NCBI GenBank assembly: GCA_024403185.1
Contig: JAKSSG010000009.1
Location: 1-51,534, forward strand
Reading direction: 5' to 3'
DNA length: 51,534 nt
DNA from: Clostridia bacterium
Lineage (GTDB): Bacteria; Bacillota; Clostridia; Peptostreptococcales; Anaerovoracaceae
Each line of letters opens with the position of its first letter. Position 1 is the first letter of the stretch. Both the position numbers and the translations under genes were made by a program. Below the pieces are notes generated by a model. It was not told the DNA's origin. It searched no databases and saw only the letters and a program-made list of their open reading frames with translations. Positions 9,526 to 18,908 of the stretch are shown piece by piece.

Positions 9526-10533
9526 CTAATCCTCATCCTTCGGCGGATGAGCTCTGTAATACTGGTCGTATGCGCTGATAACCTTCTTTACCAGCTGATG
9601 TCTTACTACGTCAACGTCCTTCAGGTAGCAGAATCCTATTTCCTCTACCTTGTCAAGGACCTTTGATGCCTCTATGAGTCCTGATTTCTTGCCCCTCGGC
9701 AGGTCTATCTGGGTTACGTCTCCCGTAACCACGACCTTGGAGCCGAATCCCATTCTCGTCAGGAACATCTTCATCTGTTCCGGAGTGGTATTCTGGGCCT
9801 CATCCAGGATTATGAAGGAATTGTCCAGGGTTCTTCCTCTCATGTATGCCAGAGGAACAACTTCAATGACCTCCTTTTCCTTCAGCCTGAGTGCGTTCTC
9901 TCTGCCGAGCACATCGTAAAGCGCATCGTACAGAGGTCTCAGGTACGGGTCAACCTTTTCCTGAAGGTCGCCCGGCAGGAAGCCCAGCCTCTCACCGGCT
10001 TCCACGGCAGGTCTGGCCAGAATTATCTTCTGGACATCCTTGTTCTTAAGGGCATTTACCGCCATGGCAACGGCAATGTAGGTCTTGCCCGTTCCTGCGG
10101 GACCTATTCCGAAGACTATGTCTCTTCGCTTGATTGTCTCAACGTAGCCCTTCTGCCCTATGGTCTTGGGTCTTAAAGGCTTGCCCTCATGGGTGAAGCA
10201 GATTATGTCCTTGCTGAGTCCGCCTCCGGCTGTCTCGTCGTTGTATGACCTTCCCTGGTTTTTTAAATCAGTAATGTATCCTACTTTCTGTTCGTCCAAC
10301 TTTTCTCCTTTTCTCATGGCCTGAATCATCTCGATGAGCAGAGCTTCGGCCTCATTGGCTCTTGGCCCCTTGAGTATGAGCTGGTCTCCCCTCTGAATGA
10401 TATCCACGCCAAGCTTCTTCTCGATATTCTTAAGATTCTGATCGAGAATCCCGAAAAGCTCCTGCCTGTCTATGTTGTCGTCAATGGTCATGCTGACCAT
10501 TCTGTCCATGCATGTATCAGTGTTTCTGTTCAT
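9526..10533 (-). CDS. PhoH family ATPase
   Basis: A 335-residue PhoH-like P-loop ATPase (the YbeZ type that pairs with YbeY). Walker A is GPAGTGKTYIA near residue 150 and Walker B is FIILDEAQN near 245; TGDVTQIDLP follows. The N-terminal 120 residues contain a KH-like region. It stands immediately before ybeY, as in most Bacteria, supporting a shared role in RNA metabolism. The chosen ATG has no Shine-Dalgarno; a -10 hexamer ends seven bases before it, so the mRNA is predicted to be leaderless. A downstream ATG about 8 codons in is an alternative start. Confidence 0.93.
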   Translation of the reverse strand: MNRNTDTCMDRMVSMTIDDNIDRQELFGILDQNLKNIEKKLGVDIIQRGDQLILKGPRANEAEALLIEMIQAMRKGEKLDEQKVGYITDLKNQGRSYNDETAGGGLSKDIICFTHEGKPLRPKTIGQKGYVETIKRRDIVFGIGPAGTGKTYIAVAMAVNALKNKDVQKIILARPAVEAGERLGFLPGDLQEKVDPYLRPLYDALYDVLGRENALRLKEKEVIEVVPLAYMRGRTLDNSFIILDEAQNTTPEQMKMFLTRMGFGSKVVVTGDVTQIDLPRGKKSGLIEASKVLDKVEEIGFCYLKDVDVVRHQLVKKVISAYDQYYRAHPPKDED

Positions 10534-10539
10534 GTATTT

Positions 10540-10568
10540 ATTATATTTTTTCTCAGCTGTTTTTTCAA
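10540..10568 (-). promoter_or_regulatory. sigma-A-like promoter of phoH, predicted leaderless
   Basis: On the minus strand TTGAAA (10563-10568), a 17-base spacer and TATAAT (10540-10545) are followed by six bases and the phoH ATG. Transcription should begin at or next to the A of the start codon. Confidence 0.6.
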
Positions 10569-12130
10569 TAATTAAGTCCTGTTCTTATTACCGTTTCCGC
10601 GGCCCTGATTCCGTCAACTGCTGCGCTCATTATGCCGCCTGCATATCCCGGGCCCTCGCCTGCCGGAATTATTCCCTTTATTGCGGCGCCGCCGATAGCC
10701 GCCTCCATGTTCTCGTCGCGCAGAACTCTTACAGGCGAAGAGCTTCTCGTTTCAACAGCCGTCATCAGCGCTTCATCGCTGTCAAAGCCCTTCAGCTTTC
10801 TTCCCAGATGAGGCATGGCCTCCATTATTGCTTCTGATGCAAAAGCAGGAATGCTTTTTCTCACGCAGTTTTCATTGGAGCTTCTGAATTCTCCGTAGTT
10901 CGTTTTCGCCATACCCGCTTCTGTCCTGTTCTGCCAGGCAAGCTGTTCGTATTTCTTCTGGAACTCAACTCCGGCAAGAGGATTATCTGCTCCGAAAGCC
11001 GCATAATCTGATGTTCTCACATCGACGAGAAGTGCCGAATTGGCATTCTCACCGTCTCGTGCCGAATTGCTCATTCCGTTGGTTACAGATGTTCCGGCTT
11101 CCGTAGATGCGTTTACCACTGTGCCGCCCGGGCACATGCAAAAAGTATAGACTCCGCGGCCTGCAATGCTGTCAGAACAGTCCTCACCGCATCTGTAACT
11201 GAGCTTGTAATCCGCAGGTCCCAGTATTTCCGCCAGTTTCCCGTCTCCGTACTGAACCCTGTTTATCATTTCCTGAGGGTGCTCAATGCGGACACCGATG
11301 GAGAACGGCTTCTGCTTCATGTCGAAGCCCCTGTCATGAAGCATTCTGAAGGTATCCCTGGCACTGTGTCCGATTGCCAGAATCAGATAGTCTGTTTCTA
11401 TTCTATCTCCGTTTGAAAGCCTTACCGCCCTGATTCGCCCTTCGCTGAACTCAATGTCATCCAGCCTGCATCCGAACCTGACTTCACCGCCGAGTTCCTC
11501 TATTTTCATGCGCAGGTTCTTAACCACCTGTCGCAGCCTGTCCGTTCCGATGTGCGGCTTGTGCCTGTAAAGTATTTCCTCGGGTGCGCCGGCTCTGACA
11601 AACTCCTCAAGCACCTTCCTGATGCGTACATCCTTTATTCCCGTGGTCAGTTTGCCGTCGGAAAAAGTGCCTGCACCGCCCTCGCCGAACTGTACATTCG
11701 ATTCGGGATCCGGTGCCAGATCACATGCTCCTGCCTTTGCATCCCGCCAGAAGCTTTCCACGTCGGCAACACGCTGGTCAACAGGCTTTCCTCTTTCCAG
11801 CACAACAGGTCTGAGTCCCGCCTCAGCCAGAACCAGTGCCGCAAAAATACCACAAGGACCAAACCCCGCTATTACGGGCCTTGGTCCTTCTGTTTCAGTG
11901 CTATCGCAAACCGGGGCACGGAGTTTCTCTTCCTGTCCCGTCTCTATGGTGTAAACCAGTTTGACATTGGGCTTTTTTCTGGCGTCAACAGACTCACGGA
12001 TAATGGTAAAATCTCCATTTATGCCTGTCTTTCGCCTGAGTTCCGCCATGATTTTTTCCTTTGAAATGCCGCCGCCTTCAGCTGCAACCTTCCACGGATC
12101 TATTTTTATCTCACTGATTCTTTTGCTCAT
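10565..12130 (-). CDS. FAD-dependent dehydrogenase, COG2509-like
   Basis: A 521-residue flavoprotein. The dinucleotide fold begins near residue 85 with VIAGFGPCGIFAALVLAEAG, followed by ERG; a second flavin segment appears as YLILAIGHSARDTF. The C-terminus contains GEGPGYAGGIMSAAVDG, the conserved end of this uncharacterised family. The N-terminal 75 residues (WKVAAEGGGISKEKI onward) are the typical extra domain preceding the FAD fold. The substrate is unknown. The ATG overlaps the stop of the upstream FAD protein (ATGA). Confidence 0.85.
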   Translation of the reverse strand: MSKRISEIKIDPWKVAAEGGGISKEKIMAELRRKTGINGDFTIIRESVDARKKPNVKLVYTIETGQEEKLRAPVCDSTETEGPRPVIAGFGPCGIFAALVLAEAGLRPVVLERGKPVDQRVADVESFWRDAKAGACDLAPDPESNVQFGEGGAGTFSDGKLTTGIKDVRIRKVLEEFVRAGAPEEILYRHKPHIGTDRLRQVVKNLRMKIEELGGEVRFGCRLDDIEFSEGRIRAVRLSNGDRIETDYLILAIGHSARDTFRMLHDRGFDMKQKPFSIGVRIEHPQEMINRVQYGDGKLAEILGPADYKLSYRCGEDCSDSIAGRGVYTFCMCPGGTVVNASTEAGTSVTNGMSNSARDGENANSALLVDVRTSDYAAFGADNPLAGVEFQKKYEQLAWQNRTEAGMAKTNYGEFRSSNENCVRKSIPAFASEAIMEAMPHLGRKLKGFDSDEALMTAVETRSSSPVRVLRDENMEAAIGGAAIKGIIPAGEGPGYAGGIMSAAVDGIRAAETVIRTGLNY

Positions 12131-13248
12131 TCACTCTCCATCTCGGCATTTATTGCCTTTGCGGCTTTAATGCCTGTCTCCCATGCGTTCTGAAGATTGA
12201 AGCCTCCGCACGGTCCCTGAACATTTAATATCTCACCTGCAAAATAGAGGCCTTTGACAATCCTTGATTCCATGGTGTCCATGTTGATTTCCTCGAGGTC
12301 GACACCTCCCGATGTAGCCTGTGCATCCTTCCAGCCCTTGACACCGGTCACCTGAAGGGTCCAGCTCTTAAGCTGCTGCGGCTCAAGTATTTCTGCCAGA
12401 GCTCCCGTCACGATTCCGAAGCTGTGCTCTCTTCCGGCAAGATCTTCTTCGGAATAATCCGGCGCCAGGTCCACTTCAACCCTGTATTTCTTCATTGCAT
12501 CAGCCGGCTTTTCACCCGGGTTAGCCTTAATGTACGGTGTCAGATTAAAGACGCATATTCCGGAAATGCCGTCTTCCGTAAACTGAATTTCGCCTGTTTC
12601 CTCAGCAAGTGCTTCGTCAAGCCTGTGCAAAACCAGCCTTCCTCTGGCACGGATTCCCTTGAGGGCTGCAAAGTCAACTCCGTCAGCCTCGCATTCCAGG
12701 CCGCTCAGCACAGGGAAAACTCTTGTCACCACATGCCCGAGCGTTCTGGCAATAGTGTATCCGTCGCCTGTCGTTCCGAACTGAGGACCCGCCTTGCCTC
12801 CCATGGCGATTATCACTCTGTCTGCAAAGATCATTTCACTGTCGCCTTCGCCGCAGCTGCCCGTAATCATGAATCCGTTAATCTCATCGGGACCGCCCTT
12901 GACTCTGCTGACAACCCTGACGTCAAAGCCGTAGCGGAATGTAACATTCTCACCAATGGCTGACATGAGAATCTCAACCACATCGGCAGCTCTGTTGGAA
13001 TAAGGATAATATCTTCCCTCTTCATCGCAGTGGGTTTCAAGACCCAGGTTTCTGAAGAATTCCAGCACCATTTCATGGTTTTCACATGCAGCATTGGTCA
13101 GGTTGCATCTGCCGCCGCCTGTTGCAAGCACCTTGCGTCCCGCAATGTCGTTCTTTTCCAGAACACACACTCTCGTGTCTTTATGAAAAGAAGCCGCCGC
13201 GGCAAGTCCTGCCGCGCCGCCTCCTATTATGCAAACGTCATATTTCAT
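12127..13248 (-). CDS. NAD(P)/FAD-dependent oxidoreductase, YhiN/HI0933-like
   Basis: A 373-residue flavoprotein of the HI0933 family. The FAD-binding fold is IIGGGAAGLAAAAS at residues 7-20, followed by EKNDIAGRKVLATGGGRCNLTN, the family signature. The C-terminus has GLYFAGEILNVQGPCGGFNLQ, which also marks the family. It is slightly shorter than the usual 400 residues. Reaction and substrate are not known. It is coupled to its neighbours on both sides: the start overlaps the DUF308 stop as TAATG, and the stop overlaps the next flavoprotein as ATGA. Confidence 0.88.
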   Translation of the reverse strand: MKYDVCIIGGGAAGLAAAASFHKDTRVCVLEKNDIAGRKVLATGGGRCNLTNAACENHEMVLEFFRNLGLETHCDEEGRYYPYSNRAADVVEILMSAIGENVTFRYGFDVRVVSRVKGGPDEINGFMITGSCGEGDSEMIFADRVIIAMGGKAGPQFGTTGDGYTIARTLGHVVTRVFPVLSGLECEADGVDFAALKGIRARGRLVLHRLDEALAEETGEIQFTEDGISGICVFNLTPYIKANPGEKPADAMKKYRVEVDLAPDYSEEDLAGREHSFGIVTGALAEILEPQQLKSWTLQVTGVKGWKDAQATSGGVDLEEINMDTMESRIVKGLYFAGEILNVQGPCGGFNLQNAWETGIKAAKAINAEMESE

Positions 13249-14057
13249 TACTGTTCTGCCTCTTCGGCTTTTGCCTTTTCTTCTCCCTCGGCTTTCGCCT
13301 TGCTCTCTGCTTCGGCCAGCATGCGGTCTACCGCCGCCTGAGCCTCTTCACGGCTCAGACCGATGTTTTCTGTTGCAAAGGCCTGCACCAGTTCGCGGTT
13401 TTCGGCTTCTCTCTTCTGCATTTCGAGTCGCTTCTGAACCTCTTCTTCGGTCTCGTGGATTTCATCAACAATCCTGATGGCCTTTCTCGGCTCTTTCTCA
13501 AGTGGCTTCAGTTCTTTTCTCTTGTGCGGCATGTTGATGCCCAGTTCGATTGAATTAACACCCTGAATGAGCATGAACAGTCCCAGGAGAAGCACTACTG
13601 AAACGAATGACATCAGCGGATTGATGAAGCCAAACAGGCCGAATACTATAGTTACTATACCTGTTATCATGGCAGCCTTGAAGTTGCCCGGCTTGCTCTT
13701 TCTGTTGATTCTGGAAGCGGCCTCCACTCTCAGAAGTCCCGATACCAGTACCCACATGCCGAATATCATCGGAATGGCACTGTCGACCGTGAGCTGATTG
13801 CCGAGAATAAGAATTCCCAGCAGAAGGGTCAGTAACGCATCGATGAGAATCCATCCGTTATTATCGCTTCTGTTTTCGTACTGGCTTCTCAGGAAGGCTC
13901 TTCCTGCCAGATATGCCAGCAGATGGATAATTCCGCAGATTACCATTACTGTTCCAACAACAAAGGCCATTGTCAAGAAGGTCTGTCCCGGATTGATGAA
14001 ACAGAAAGCCCCTGTTGCTATCATTAAAATACCGCTGCCTATAGTTAGTCCTCTCAT
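13248..14057 (-). CDS. DUF308/HdeD-family membrane protein with charged tail
   Basis: A 269-residue protein with about six predicted membrane helices in residues 1-170, in the repeated pattern of HdeD/DUF308 proteins (GSGILMIATGAFCFINPGQ and later GIVTIVFGLFGFINPL). The last 90 residues are a hydrophilic, Glu/Ala/Lys-rich cytoplasmic tail likely to form a coiled coil. The function is unknown; Escherichia coli HdeD is linked to acid resistance, but that cannot be transferred. GGGAG precedes the ATG. It is second in the operon starting at 14243. Confidence 0.82.
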   Translation of the reverse strand: MRGLTIGSGILMIATGAFCFINPGQTFLTMAFVVGTVMVICGIIHLLAYLAGRAFLRSQYENRSDNNGWILIDALLTLLLGILILGNQLTVDSAIPMIFGMWVLVSGLLRVEAASRINRKSKPGNFKAAMITGIVTIVFGLFGFINPLMSFVSVVLLLGLFMLIQGVNSIELGINMPHKRKELKPLEKEPRKAIRIVDEIHETEEEVQKRLEMQKREAENRELVQAFATENIGLSREEAQAAVDRMLAEAESKAKAEGEEKAKAEEAEQ

Positions 14058-14084
14058 ATATAAGTAACTCCCGTTTGATTATTT

Positions 14085-14243
14085 TTACCAGATATCATCA
14101 AATTCTTCAGACTGATATCCGTGCTTGATTCTTCTCTTCGGCCTTTTCGGTTCCGAATCGTCCTTTGTCAGCTCTGCTATTACAAGAATTGCTCCCAGTA
14201 TCAGAGCTATTTTCCTGAGTGCGCTGTCAATTTTTCTAATCAT
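14085..14243 (-). CDS. small single-span membrane protein, unknown
   Basis: A 52-residue protein with one hydrophobic helix (IALILGAILVIAEL, residues 11-24) and a basic then acidic tail (KRPKRRIKHG ... EEFDDIW). I placed the start at MIRKID because an AAAGGGG site lies just upstream; the frame extends further only through a TTG. It is the first gene of a long operon and is preceded by an extended -10 promoter. I do not recognise a family. Confidence 0.65.
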   Translation of the reverse strand: MIRKIDSALRKIALILGAILVIAELTKDDSEPKRPKRRIKHGYQSEEFDDIW

Positions 14244-14288
14244 GTTTCCCCTTTCGTCTTTTCGGGTTTCCACTAAAAACACTTCGCC

Positions 14289-14297
14289 ATTATACCA
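14289..14297 (-). promoter_or_regulatory. extended -10 promoter of the DUF308-FAD oxidoreductase operon
   Basis: Minus-strand TGGTATAAT lies about 45 bases before the ATG at 14243, leaving a leader of about 40 bases that contains the ribosome binding site. No good -35 is visible, as expected for an extended -10. Confidence 0.6.
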
Positions 14298-14304
14298 CAA
14301 AAAA

Positions 14305-15279
14305 TCAGTCGATTACACCCTTACCTAAAACTTCTGCAAGGTCGTACATGTCTTTTCTGAACTCACCCTTCATGTCAATGGCTTCCTCCAGATCCATGGC
14401 AACGATTTCCCCGCAGAGAATTCCCACAGCCTTGCTCGGCGAATCGTTGTAAAGAAGTTCGACTGCCTTTGCAGCTGTCAGTGATGCCAGGAGTCTGTCC
14501 TGGTTTGTAGGGCTTCCGCCTCTCTGAATATAACCCGGCACTACGCTTCTGGTCTCACGACCGGTCATTTCCTCCAGAGTTGTCTGCAGTTCCTCAAGGC
14601 TGAAATCAGCACCTTCCGCCATGACAATCAGGCTGTGCACCTTTCCCGATGCCTGCCCCTGAAGCACTTTGCGGCAGACTTCATTTATGTCGGTTTTAAC
14701 TTCCGGAACCAGAATCACATCCGCGCCGCCGGCAAGACCTGCAAACAGAGCCAGATCTCCGCACCTTCTTCCCATGACTTCTATTATTGTAGTCCTCTCA
14801 TGTGAAGATGATGTGTCCCTTATGTTTGAAATCAGGCTCAGTACAGTATTTACCGCCGTATCAAATCCGATTGTGTAATCCGTGTAGGCCAGATCATTGT
14901 CAATTGTGCCCGGCACCCCTATTACGGTAATGCCCTTTCTGGCCAGTTCTCTTCCTCCTCTATAGGAGCCGTCTCCGCCGATTACAATCAGGCCCTCAAT
15001 TCCAAATGTCTTCAGAATATCCGCACCGTGCTGTACCCATTCGTCCTCCATGAATCTGCTGCTCCTGGCCGTTCTGAGAATGGTGCCTCCGCGCTGCAGA
15101 ATATCTCCTACGGAATGCCATTCCATCTTTGCTATTTCTCCGTCAAGAAGCCCCTCGTATCCTCTCTGGATTCCGTAGACCTCCATTCCTCTGTCTATTC
15201 CGCATCTGACTGCAGCCCGTACTGCAGCATTCATTCCCGGCGCGTCTCCGCCGCTTGTCAGTATGGCAATTCTCTTCAT
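14305..15279 (-). CDS. pfkA: 6-phosphofructokinase, ATP type
   Basis: A 324-residue glycolytic kinase that phosphorylates fructose 6-phosphate. Visible motifs are LTSGGDAPGMNAAVRA at the N-terminus, GGDGSYRG (ATP/Mg binding) and PGTIDNDLAYTDYTIGFDTA (active-site aspartate), then MGRRCGDLA. The residue after GGDG is Ser, the usual signature of ATP-dependent enzymes. I set the start at MKRIAIL (15279), which overlaps the dnaE stop (ATGA) with GGGGAAGGA upstream; the longer frame to 15348 lies inside dnaE. dnaE-pfkA is a common Bacillota pair. Confidence 0.96.
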   Translation of the reverse strand: MKRIAILTSGGDAPGMNAAVRAAVRCGIDRGMEVYGIQRGYEGLLDGEIAKMEWHSVGDILQRGGTILRTARSSRFMEDEWVQHGADILKTFGIEGLIVIGGDGSYRGGRELARKGITVIGVPGTIDNDLAYTDYTIGFDTAVNTVLSLISNIRDTSSSHERTTIIEVMGRRCGDLALFAGLAGGADVILVPEVKTDINEVCRKVLQGQASGKVHSLIVMAEGADFSLEELQTTLEEMTGRETRSVVPGYIQRGGSPTNQDRLLASLTAAKAVELLYNDSPSKAVGILCGEIVAMDLEEAIDMKGEFRKDMYDLAEVLGKGVID

Positions 15280-18200
15280 TTCTTGTAATTTCCTTCCCCT
15301 ACTATGGCCTCTATTTCTTCTGCAAAAGCAGCATCGGGCTCTACCCAAAGCTCCTCACCGGTCCTGCGTGAGCCGCCCTGAGGATAGTAGATTATGGCCT
15401 GATATCCACCCGGATGATTTCTCATTACCGCGCTAATCTTTTCCAGAACAGCATTGTTCTGTTCCTCTATGTTATGCTTTCCGTCACCTTCAGGAAGTCT
15501 GATTTTGACAATGCCTTCAGGCTGCCTTTGCATCTTCTTCTCTTCCTGCGGTGCTGTCCTGATGTCTCTGATGTCCATAACCTTGTCAGCCAGAAGCTTC
15601 GGCATTTCGCCCTCCTTGAAATTGATGGTTCCGCTTACGGCTATGATGCTGTCTTCCTCTATCAGGCTGGCACAGCGCTCGTAAACATTAGGGAACACTA
15701 CAATTTCAACGGCGCCGAACATGTCTTCCATGTTGACAAATGACATCATCTTGCCATTCTTTGTAATCAGATTCTTTTTGGATGTTATGATACCTGCCAT
15801 TGCCGCCTTCATGCCATCCCTGATGTTTCCGGTGTATCCTTCTTCCTCGGCAGCCAGAACCTCGGCAAGATCCCTGCTGGTTACGGTAACGTTCTTCGCA
15901 ATCACTTCCGAATAATCATCCAGAGGATGCGCGGTCAGATAAACTCCCAGCATTTCCTTTTCCTGTGACATGAGAACCTCGCTTGAGAAATTCTTTATGT
16001 CGGGCAGAGCCTTTGCGGAGCTTTCTTCAAGCTCTTCAGCATTTGTCTGGAAGAGTGAAATCTGTCCTTCTATGTTGCGTTTAGCCGTTGACTGTGCCGA
16101 ATCGATGAGGGATTCAAATATTCCCATGTGTGCTGCCCTGTTGGTGTTGAGACAGTCCATGGCACCTGATCTGATAAGGCTTTCAACGGCCTTCTTGTTA
16201 ACCTTGTGAATGTCAAGATTCTCTATGAATCTGAATATGTCGGTCGGTCTTCCCTTCTCGTTTCGCGCCTTTATTATCGCATCTATCGGACCGTCTCCCA
16301 GGTTCTTGATTCCCAGGAGTCCGAATCTGATTTTGCCGTGCTTTCTTTCAGTGTCGTCTTCATCGTATACGACCGTGAACTTCTTTCCGCTCTCGTTAAT
16401 GTCAGGAGGCAGCACCTCTATTCCCATGTCCTTGCAGTTTCTGATGTACATCGACATGGACTTGGTGTCGCCCATTACTGATGTCATGAGTGCCGCCATG
16501 AATTCCACCGGGTAGTGAGCCTTCAGATAGCCCGTCTCGTAGGCGAGCACAGCATATGCGGCCGCATGGGATTTATTGAAGGCATATTCGGCGAAGCTGA
16601 TCATCTGGTTGAATATTTCCTCTGCAGCTTCTTTTGAAACGCCGTTTCTGACGCAGCCCGGAATTTCCACCGTGCCGTCTTCGGCGATTTTGCCGTTGAT
16701 GAAGTATTCCTTCTCCTCCAGCATTACGTCCATCTTCTTCTTGGACATGGCTCTTCTTACCAGGTCGGAACGGCCGTATGAATATCCTCCCAGGTCACGC
16801 ACGATCTGCATTACCTGCTCCTGGTATACCATGCATCCGTAGGTTACATCCAGAATAGGTTTAAGCGAGTCGTCAACGTATCTGACATGGGACGGATTCT
16901 TCTTGTTGTCTATGTATGTCGGAATGGAATCCATCGGACCCGGTCTGTAGAGAGCGATTCCCGCAACGATATCCTCGAAACAGTCCGGCTTGAGATTCTT
17001 CATGAATGATGTCATTCCGCCGCTTTCAAGCTGGAATATTCCCTGGGTGTTGCCCTTTGAAATCGTGGTGTAAACCGCCGGGTCGTCGTAGTCCATCTTC
17101 GAGAAGTCAAGCTTCACACCGTGGTTTTCTTCGATCATTTCCAGAGCATCACGTATTATGGTCAGGTTCCTCAGACCCAGGAAGTCCATCTTCAGAAGAC
17201 CCAGTTCCTCGATTGTTGTCATGTTGAACTGGGTTGCAAGGCCCTTGTCTGCCATGTAGAGCGGAACGTATTCGTCAAGCGGCAGCTTGGAAATAACCAC
17301 TCCCGCAGCATGGGTGGATGCGTGTCTCGGCATTCCCTCAATCGCTCTGGCGGTGTCAATTACCTTTCGCGTACTCTCATCGGAATCGTACATATTCTTA
17401 AGGTCCGGGCTGATTTCCAGGGCCTTATCGATTGTCATTTTAAGTGCGAACGGTATTGCCTTTGCAATTGCATCGGTATCCTGATAGCTTACGTTAAGCA
17501 CGCGGCCTACATCGCGGACTGCCGCCTTGGCCTTGAGAGTACCGAAGGTAATTATCTGCGATACATTGTCAGCACCGTACTTCCTGGTAACGTAATCGAT
17601 TACCTCGCCGCGTCTTTCATAGCAGAAGTCGATGTCGATATCAGGCATGCTGACTCTCTCAGGGTTAAGGAAACGTTCAAAAATCAGTCCGTATTTAATC
17701 GGATCAATGTCCGTGATTCTAAGCGTATAAGCTACAATCGAGCCTGCAGCGGAGCCTCTGCCAGGTCCCACCATGATGTTCTGGCTCTTGGCATAGTTTA
17801 TGAAATCCCACACGATGAGGAAGTACTCCACATAGCCCATGTTCTCAATCGTGGAAAGCTCATAATCAAGTCTCTCCTGAAGTTTTGCAAAAGCAGCCTC
17901 ATCCACCTGGGAATATCTTTCTTCCAGCCCTGTCTGACACAGCTTTCGCAGATACTCTCTGTTGGTCATTCCATCCGGTGCGTGGAATTCCGGCAGGTGA
18001 AGCTCGCCGAAAGTGAAGGTCACGTCGCACTGCTCGGCAATTTTTGCCGTATTGTCAACGGCTTCAGGTGTATTTGAAAAGATCTTGCGCATTTCATCTT
18101 CTGACTTGAGATAGAACTGGTCATTTGCAAAGCGCATTCTGTTCTCTTCATCTATGGTTGTGGCTGTCTGAATGCACATGAGCACATCCTGCGCCTCGGC

Positions 18201-18839
18201 ATCCTCCTGTCTTACGTAGTGTACGTCATTTGTTGCAACAAAAGGCAGACCTGTTTCCTCATGAAGCTTCTTCATGTCAGGCAGTATTCTCGCCTCTTCT
18301 TCAAGACCCTGATCCTGAAGCTCCAGATAGTAGTTTCCCTCGCCGAATATTTCGGACATTTCCAGGGCTTCCTTCTTCGCTCCCTCGTAGTCACCGTTCA
18401 GCAGACGTCTCTGCACATCTCCGGCCAGACATGCGGACAGTGCTATGATTCCATCCGAATGCTCTCTGAGGACTTCCTTGTCGATTCTCGGTTTGTAGTA
18501 GAATCCGTTGCGGTATCCTTCTGAAACGATTTTCATCAGGTTTTTGTAACCGTCATTGTTCTTTGCAAGCAGAACCAGATGCCCCATGTATTTGTCCTTG
18601 TCGGCATCCTTGTCGAATCTGGTCCTCGGTGCAGTGTATACCTCGCATCCGATAATCGGCTTAATGCCCTGTCTGTTGCACTCACGATAAAAATCGATAA
18701 CGCCAAACATGACCCCGTGGTCAGTGATTGCCAGGGAGTCCATTCCGAGTTCTTTGGCGCGTGCAACTATGTCCTTTATTCGTGCCGCACCGTCCAGAAG
18801 GCTGTATTCAGTATGTACGTGTAAATGTGTAAATGCCAT
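15276..18839 (-). CDS. dnaE: DNA polymerase III subunit alpha
   Basis: A 1187-residue replicative polymerase of the DnaE type. The N-terminal PHP domain keeps its metal-binding histidines (HLHVHTEYSLLDGA, ITDHGVMFG). The polymerase core shows GPGRGSAAGS and the PDIDIDFCYERR aspartates. Helix-hairpin-helix segments and an OB-fold follow (about 980-1060). The start is MAFTHLHVH at 18839; a GTG 11 codons upstream is also in frame but has no ribosome binding site. The ATG itself has no Shine-Dalgarno, and TGGTATAAT ends seven bases before it, so a leaderless mRNA is predicted. The length matches Bacillota DnaE proteins. Confidence 0.97.
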   Translation of the reverse strand: MAFTHLHVHTEYSLLDGAARIKDIVARAKELGMDSLAITDHGVMFGVIDFYRECNRQGIKPIIGCEVYTAPRTRFDKDADKDKYMGHLVLLAKNNDGYKNLMKIVSEGYRNGFYYKPRIDKEVLREHSDGIIALSACLAGDVQRRLLNGDYEGAKKEALEMSEIFGEGNYYLELQDQGLEEEARILPDMKKLHEETGLPFVATNDVHYVRQEDAEAQDVLMCIQTATTIDEENRMRFANDQFYLKSEDEMRKIFSNTPEAVDNTAKIAEQCDVTFTFGELHLPEFHAPDGMTNREYLRKLCQTGLEERYSQVDEAAFAKLQERLDYELSTIENMGYVEYFLIVWDFINYAKSQNIMVGPGRGSAAGSIVAYTLRITDIDPIKYGLIFERFLNPERVSMPDIDIDFCYERRGEVIDYVTRKYGADNVSQIITFGTLKAKAAVRDVGRVLNVSYQDTDAIAKAIPFALKMTIDKALEISPDLKNMYDSDESTRKVIDTARAIEGMPRHASTHAAGVVISKLPLDEYVPLYMADKGLATQFNMTTIEELGLLKMDFLGLRNLTIIRDALEMIEENHGVKLDFSKMDYDDPAVYTTISKGNTQGIFQLESGGMTSFMKNLKPDCFEDIVAGIALYRPGPMDSIPTYIDNKKNPSHVRYVDDSLKPILDVTYGCMVYQEQVMQIVRDLGGYSYGRSDLVRRAMSKKKMDVMLEEKEYFINGKIAEDGTVEIPGCVRNGVSKEAAEEIFNQMISFAEYAFNKSHAAAYAVLAYETGYLKAHYPVEFMAALMTSVMGDTKSMSMYIRNCKDMGIEVLPPDINESGKKFTVVYDEDDTERKHGKIRFGLLGIKNLGDGPIDAIIKARNEKGRPTDIFRFIENLDIHKVNKKAVESLIRSGAMDCLNTNRAAHMGIFESLIDSAQSTAKRNIEGQISLFQTNAEELEESSAKALPDIKNFSSEVLMSQEKEMLGVYLTAHPLDDYSEVIAKNVTVTSRDLAEVLAAEEEGYTGNIRDGMKAAMAGIITSKKNLITKNGKMMSFVNMEDMFGAVEIVVFPNVYERCASLIEEDSIIAVSGTINFKEGEMPKLLADKVMDIRDIRTAPQEEKKMQRQPEGIVKIRLPEGDGKHNIEEQNNAVLEKISAVMRNHPGGYQAIIYYPQGGSRRTGEELWVEPDAAFAEEIEAIVGEGNYKK

Positions 18840-18845
18840 ACAGAA

Positions 18846-18854
18846 ATTATACCA
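18846..18854 (-). promoter_or_regulatory. extended -10 promoter of dnaE-pfkA
   Basis: Minus-strand TGGTATAAT followed by six bases (TTCTGT) and the dnaE ATG. The expected transcription start coincides with the A of the start codon. Confidence 0.6.
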
Positions 18855-18895
18855 TATTTTGAAGAATTCCACTTTAATTTTCGGGCAAAATTTAC

Positions 18896-18901
18896 TATAC
18901 T
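18896..18901 (+). promoter_or_regulatory. -10 element of the L,D-transpeptidase gene
   Basis: TATACT lies seven bases before the ATG at 18909; TTTAAT at 18873-18878 could be a weak -35 with a 17-base spacer. No ribosome binding site fits between, so a leaderless transcript is likely. It faces away from the dnaE promoter. Confidence 0.5.
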
Positions 18902-18908
18902 ATTGTGT

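Noticed and set aside
17121-18077. Long plus-strand frame opposite dnaE (318 codons)
   Set aside because: Shadow frame within a well-conserved polymerase gene, without ribosome binding site or recognisable domains.
18840-18872. GTG start for dnaE 11 codons upstream
   Set aside because: No ribosome binding site, and the added peptide would be encoded by the promoter; DnaE proteins begin at the HLHVHTEYS segment.
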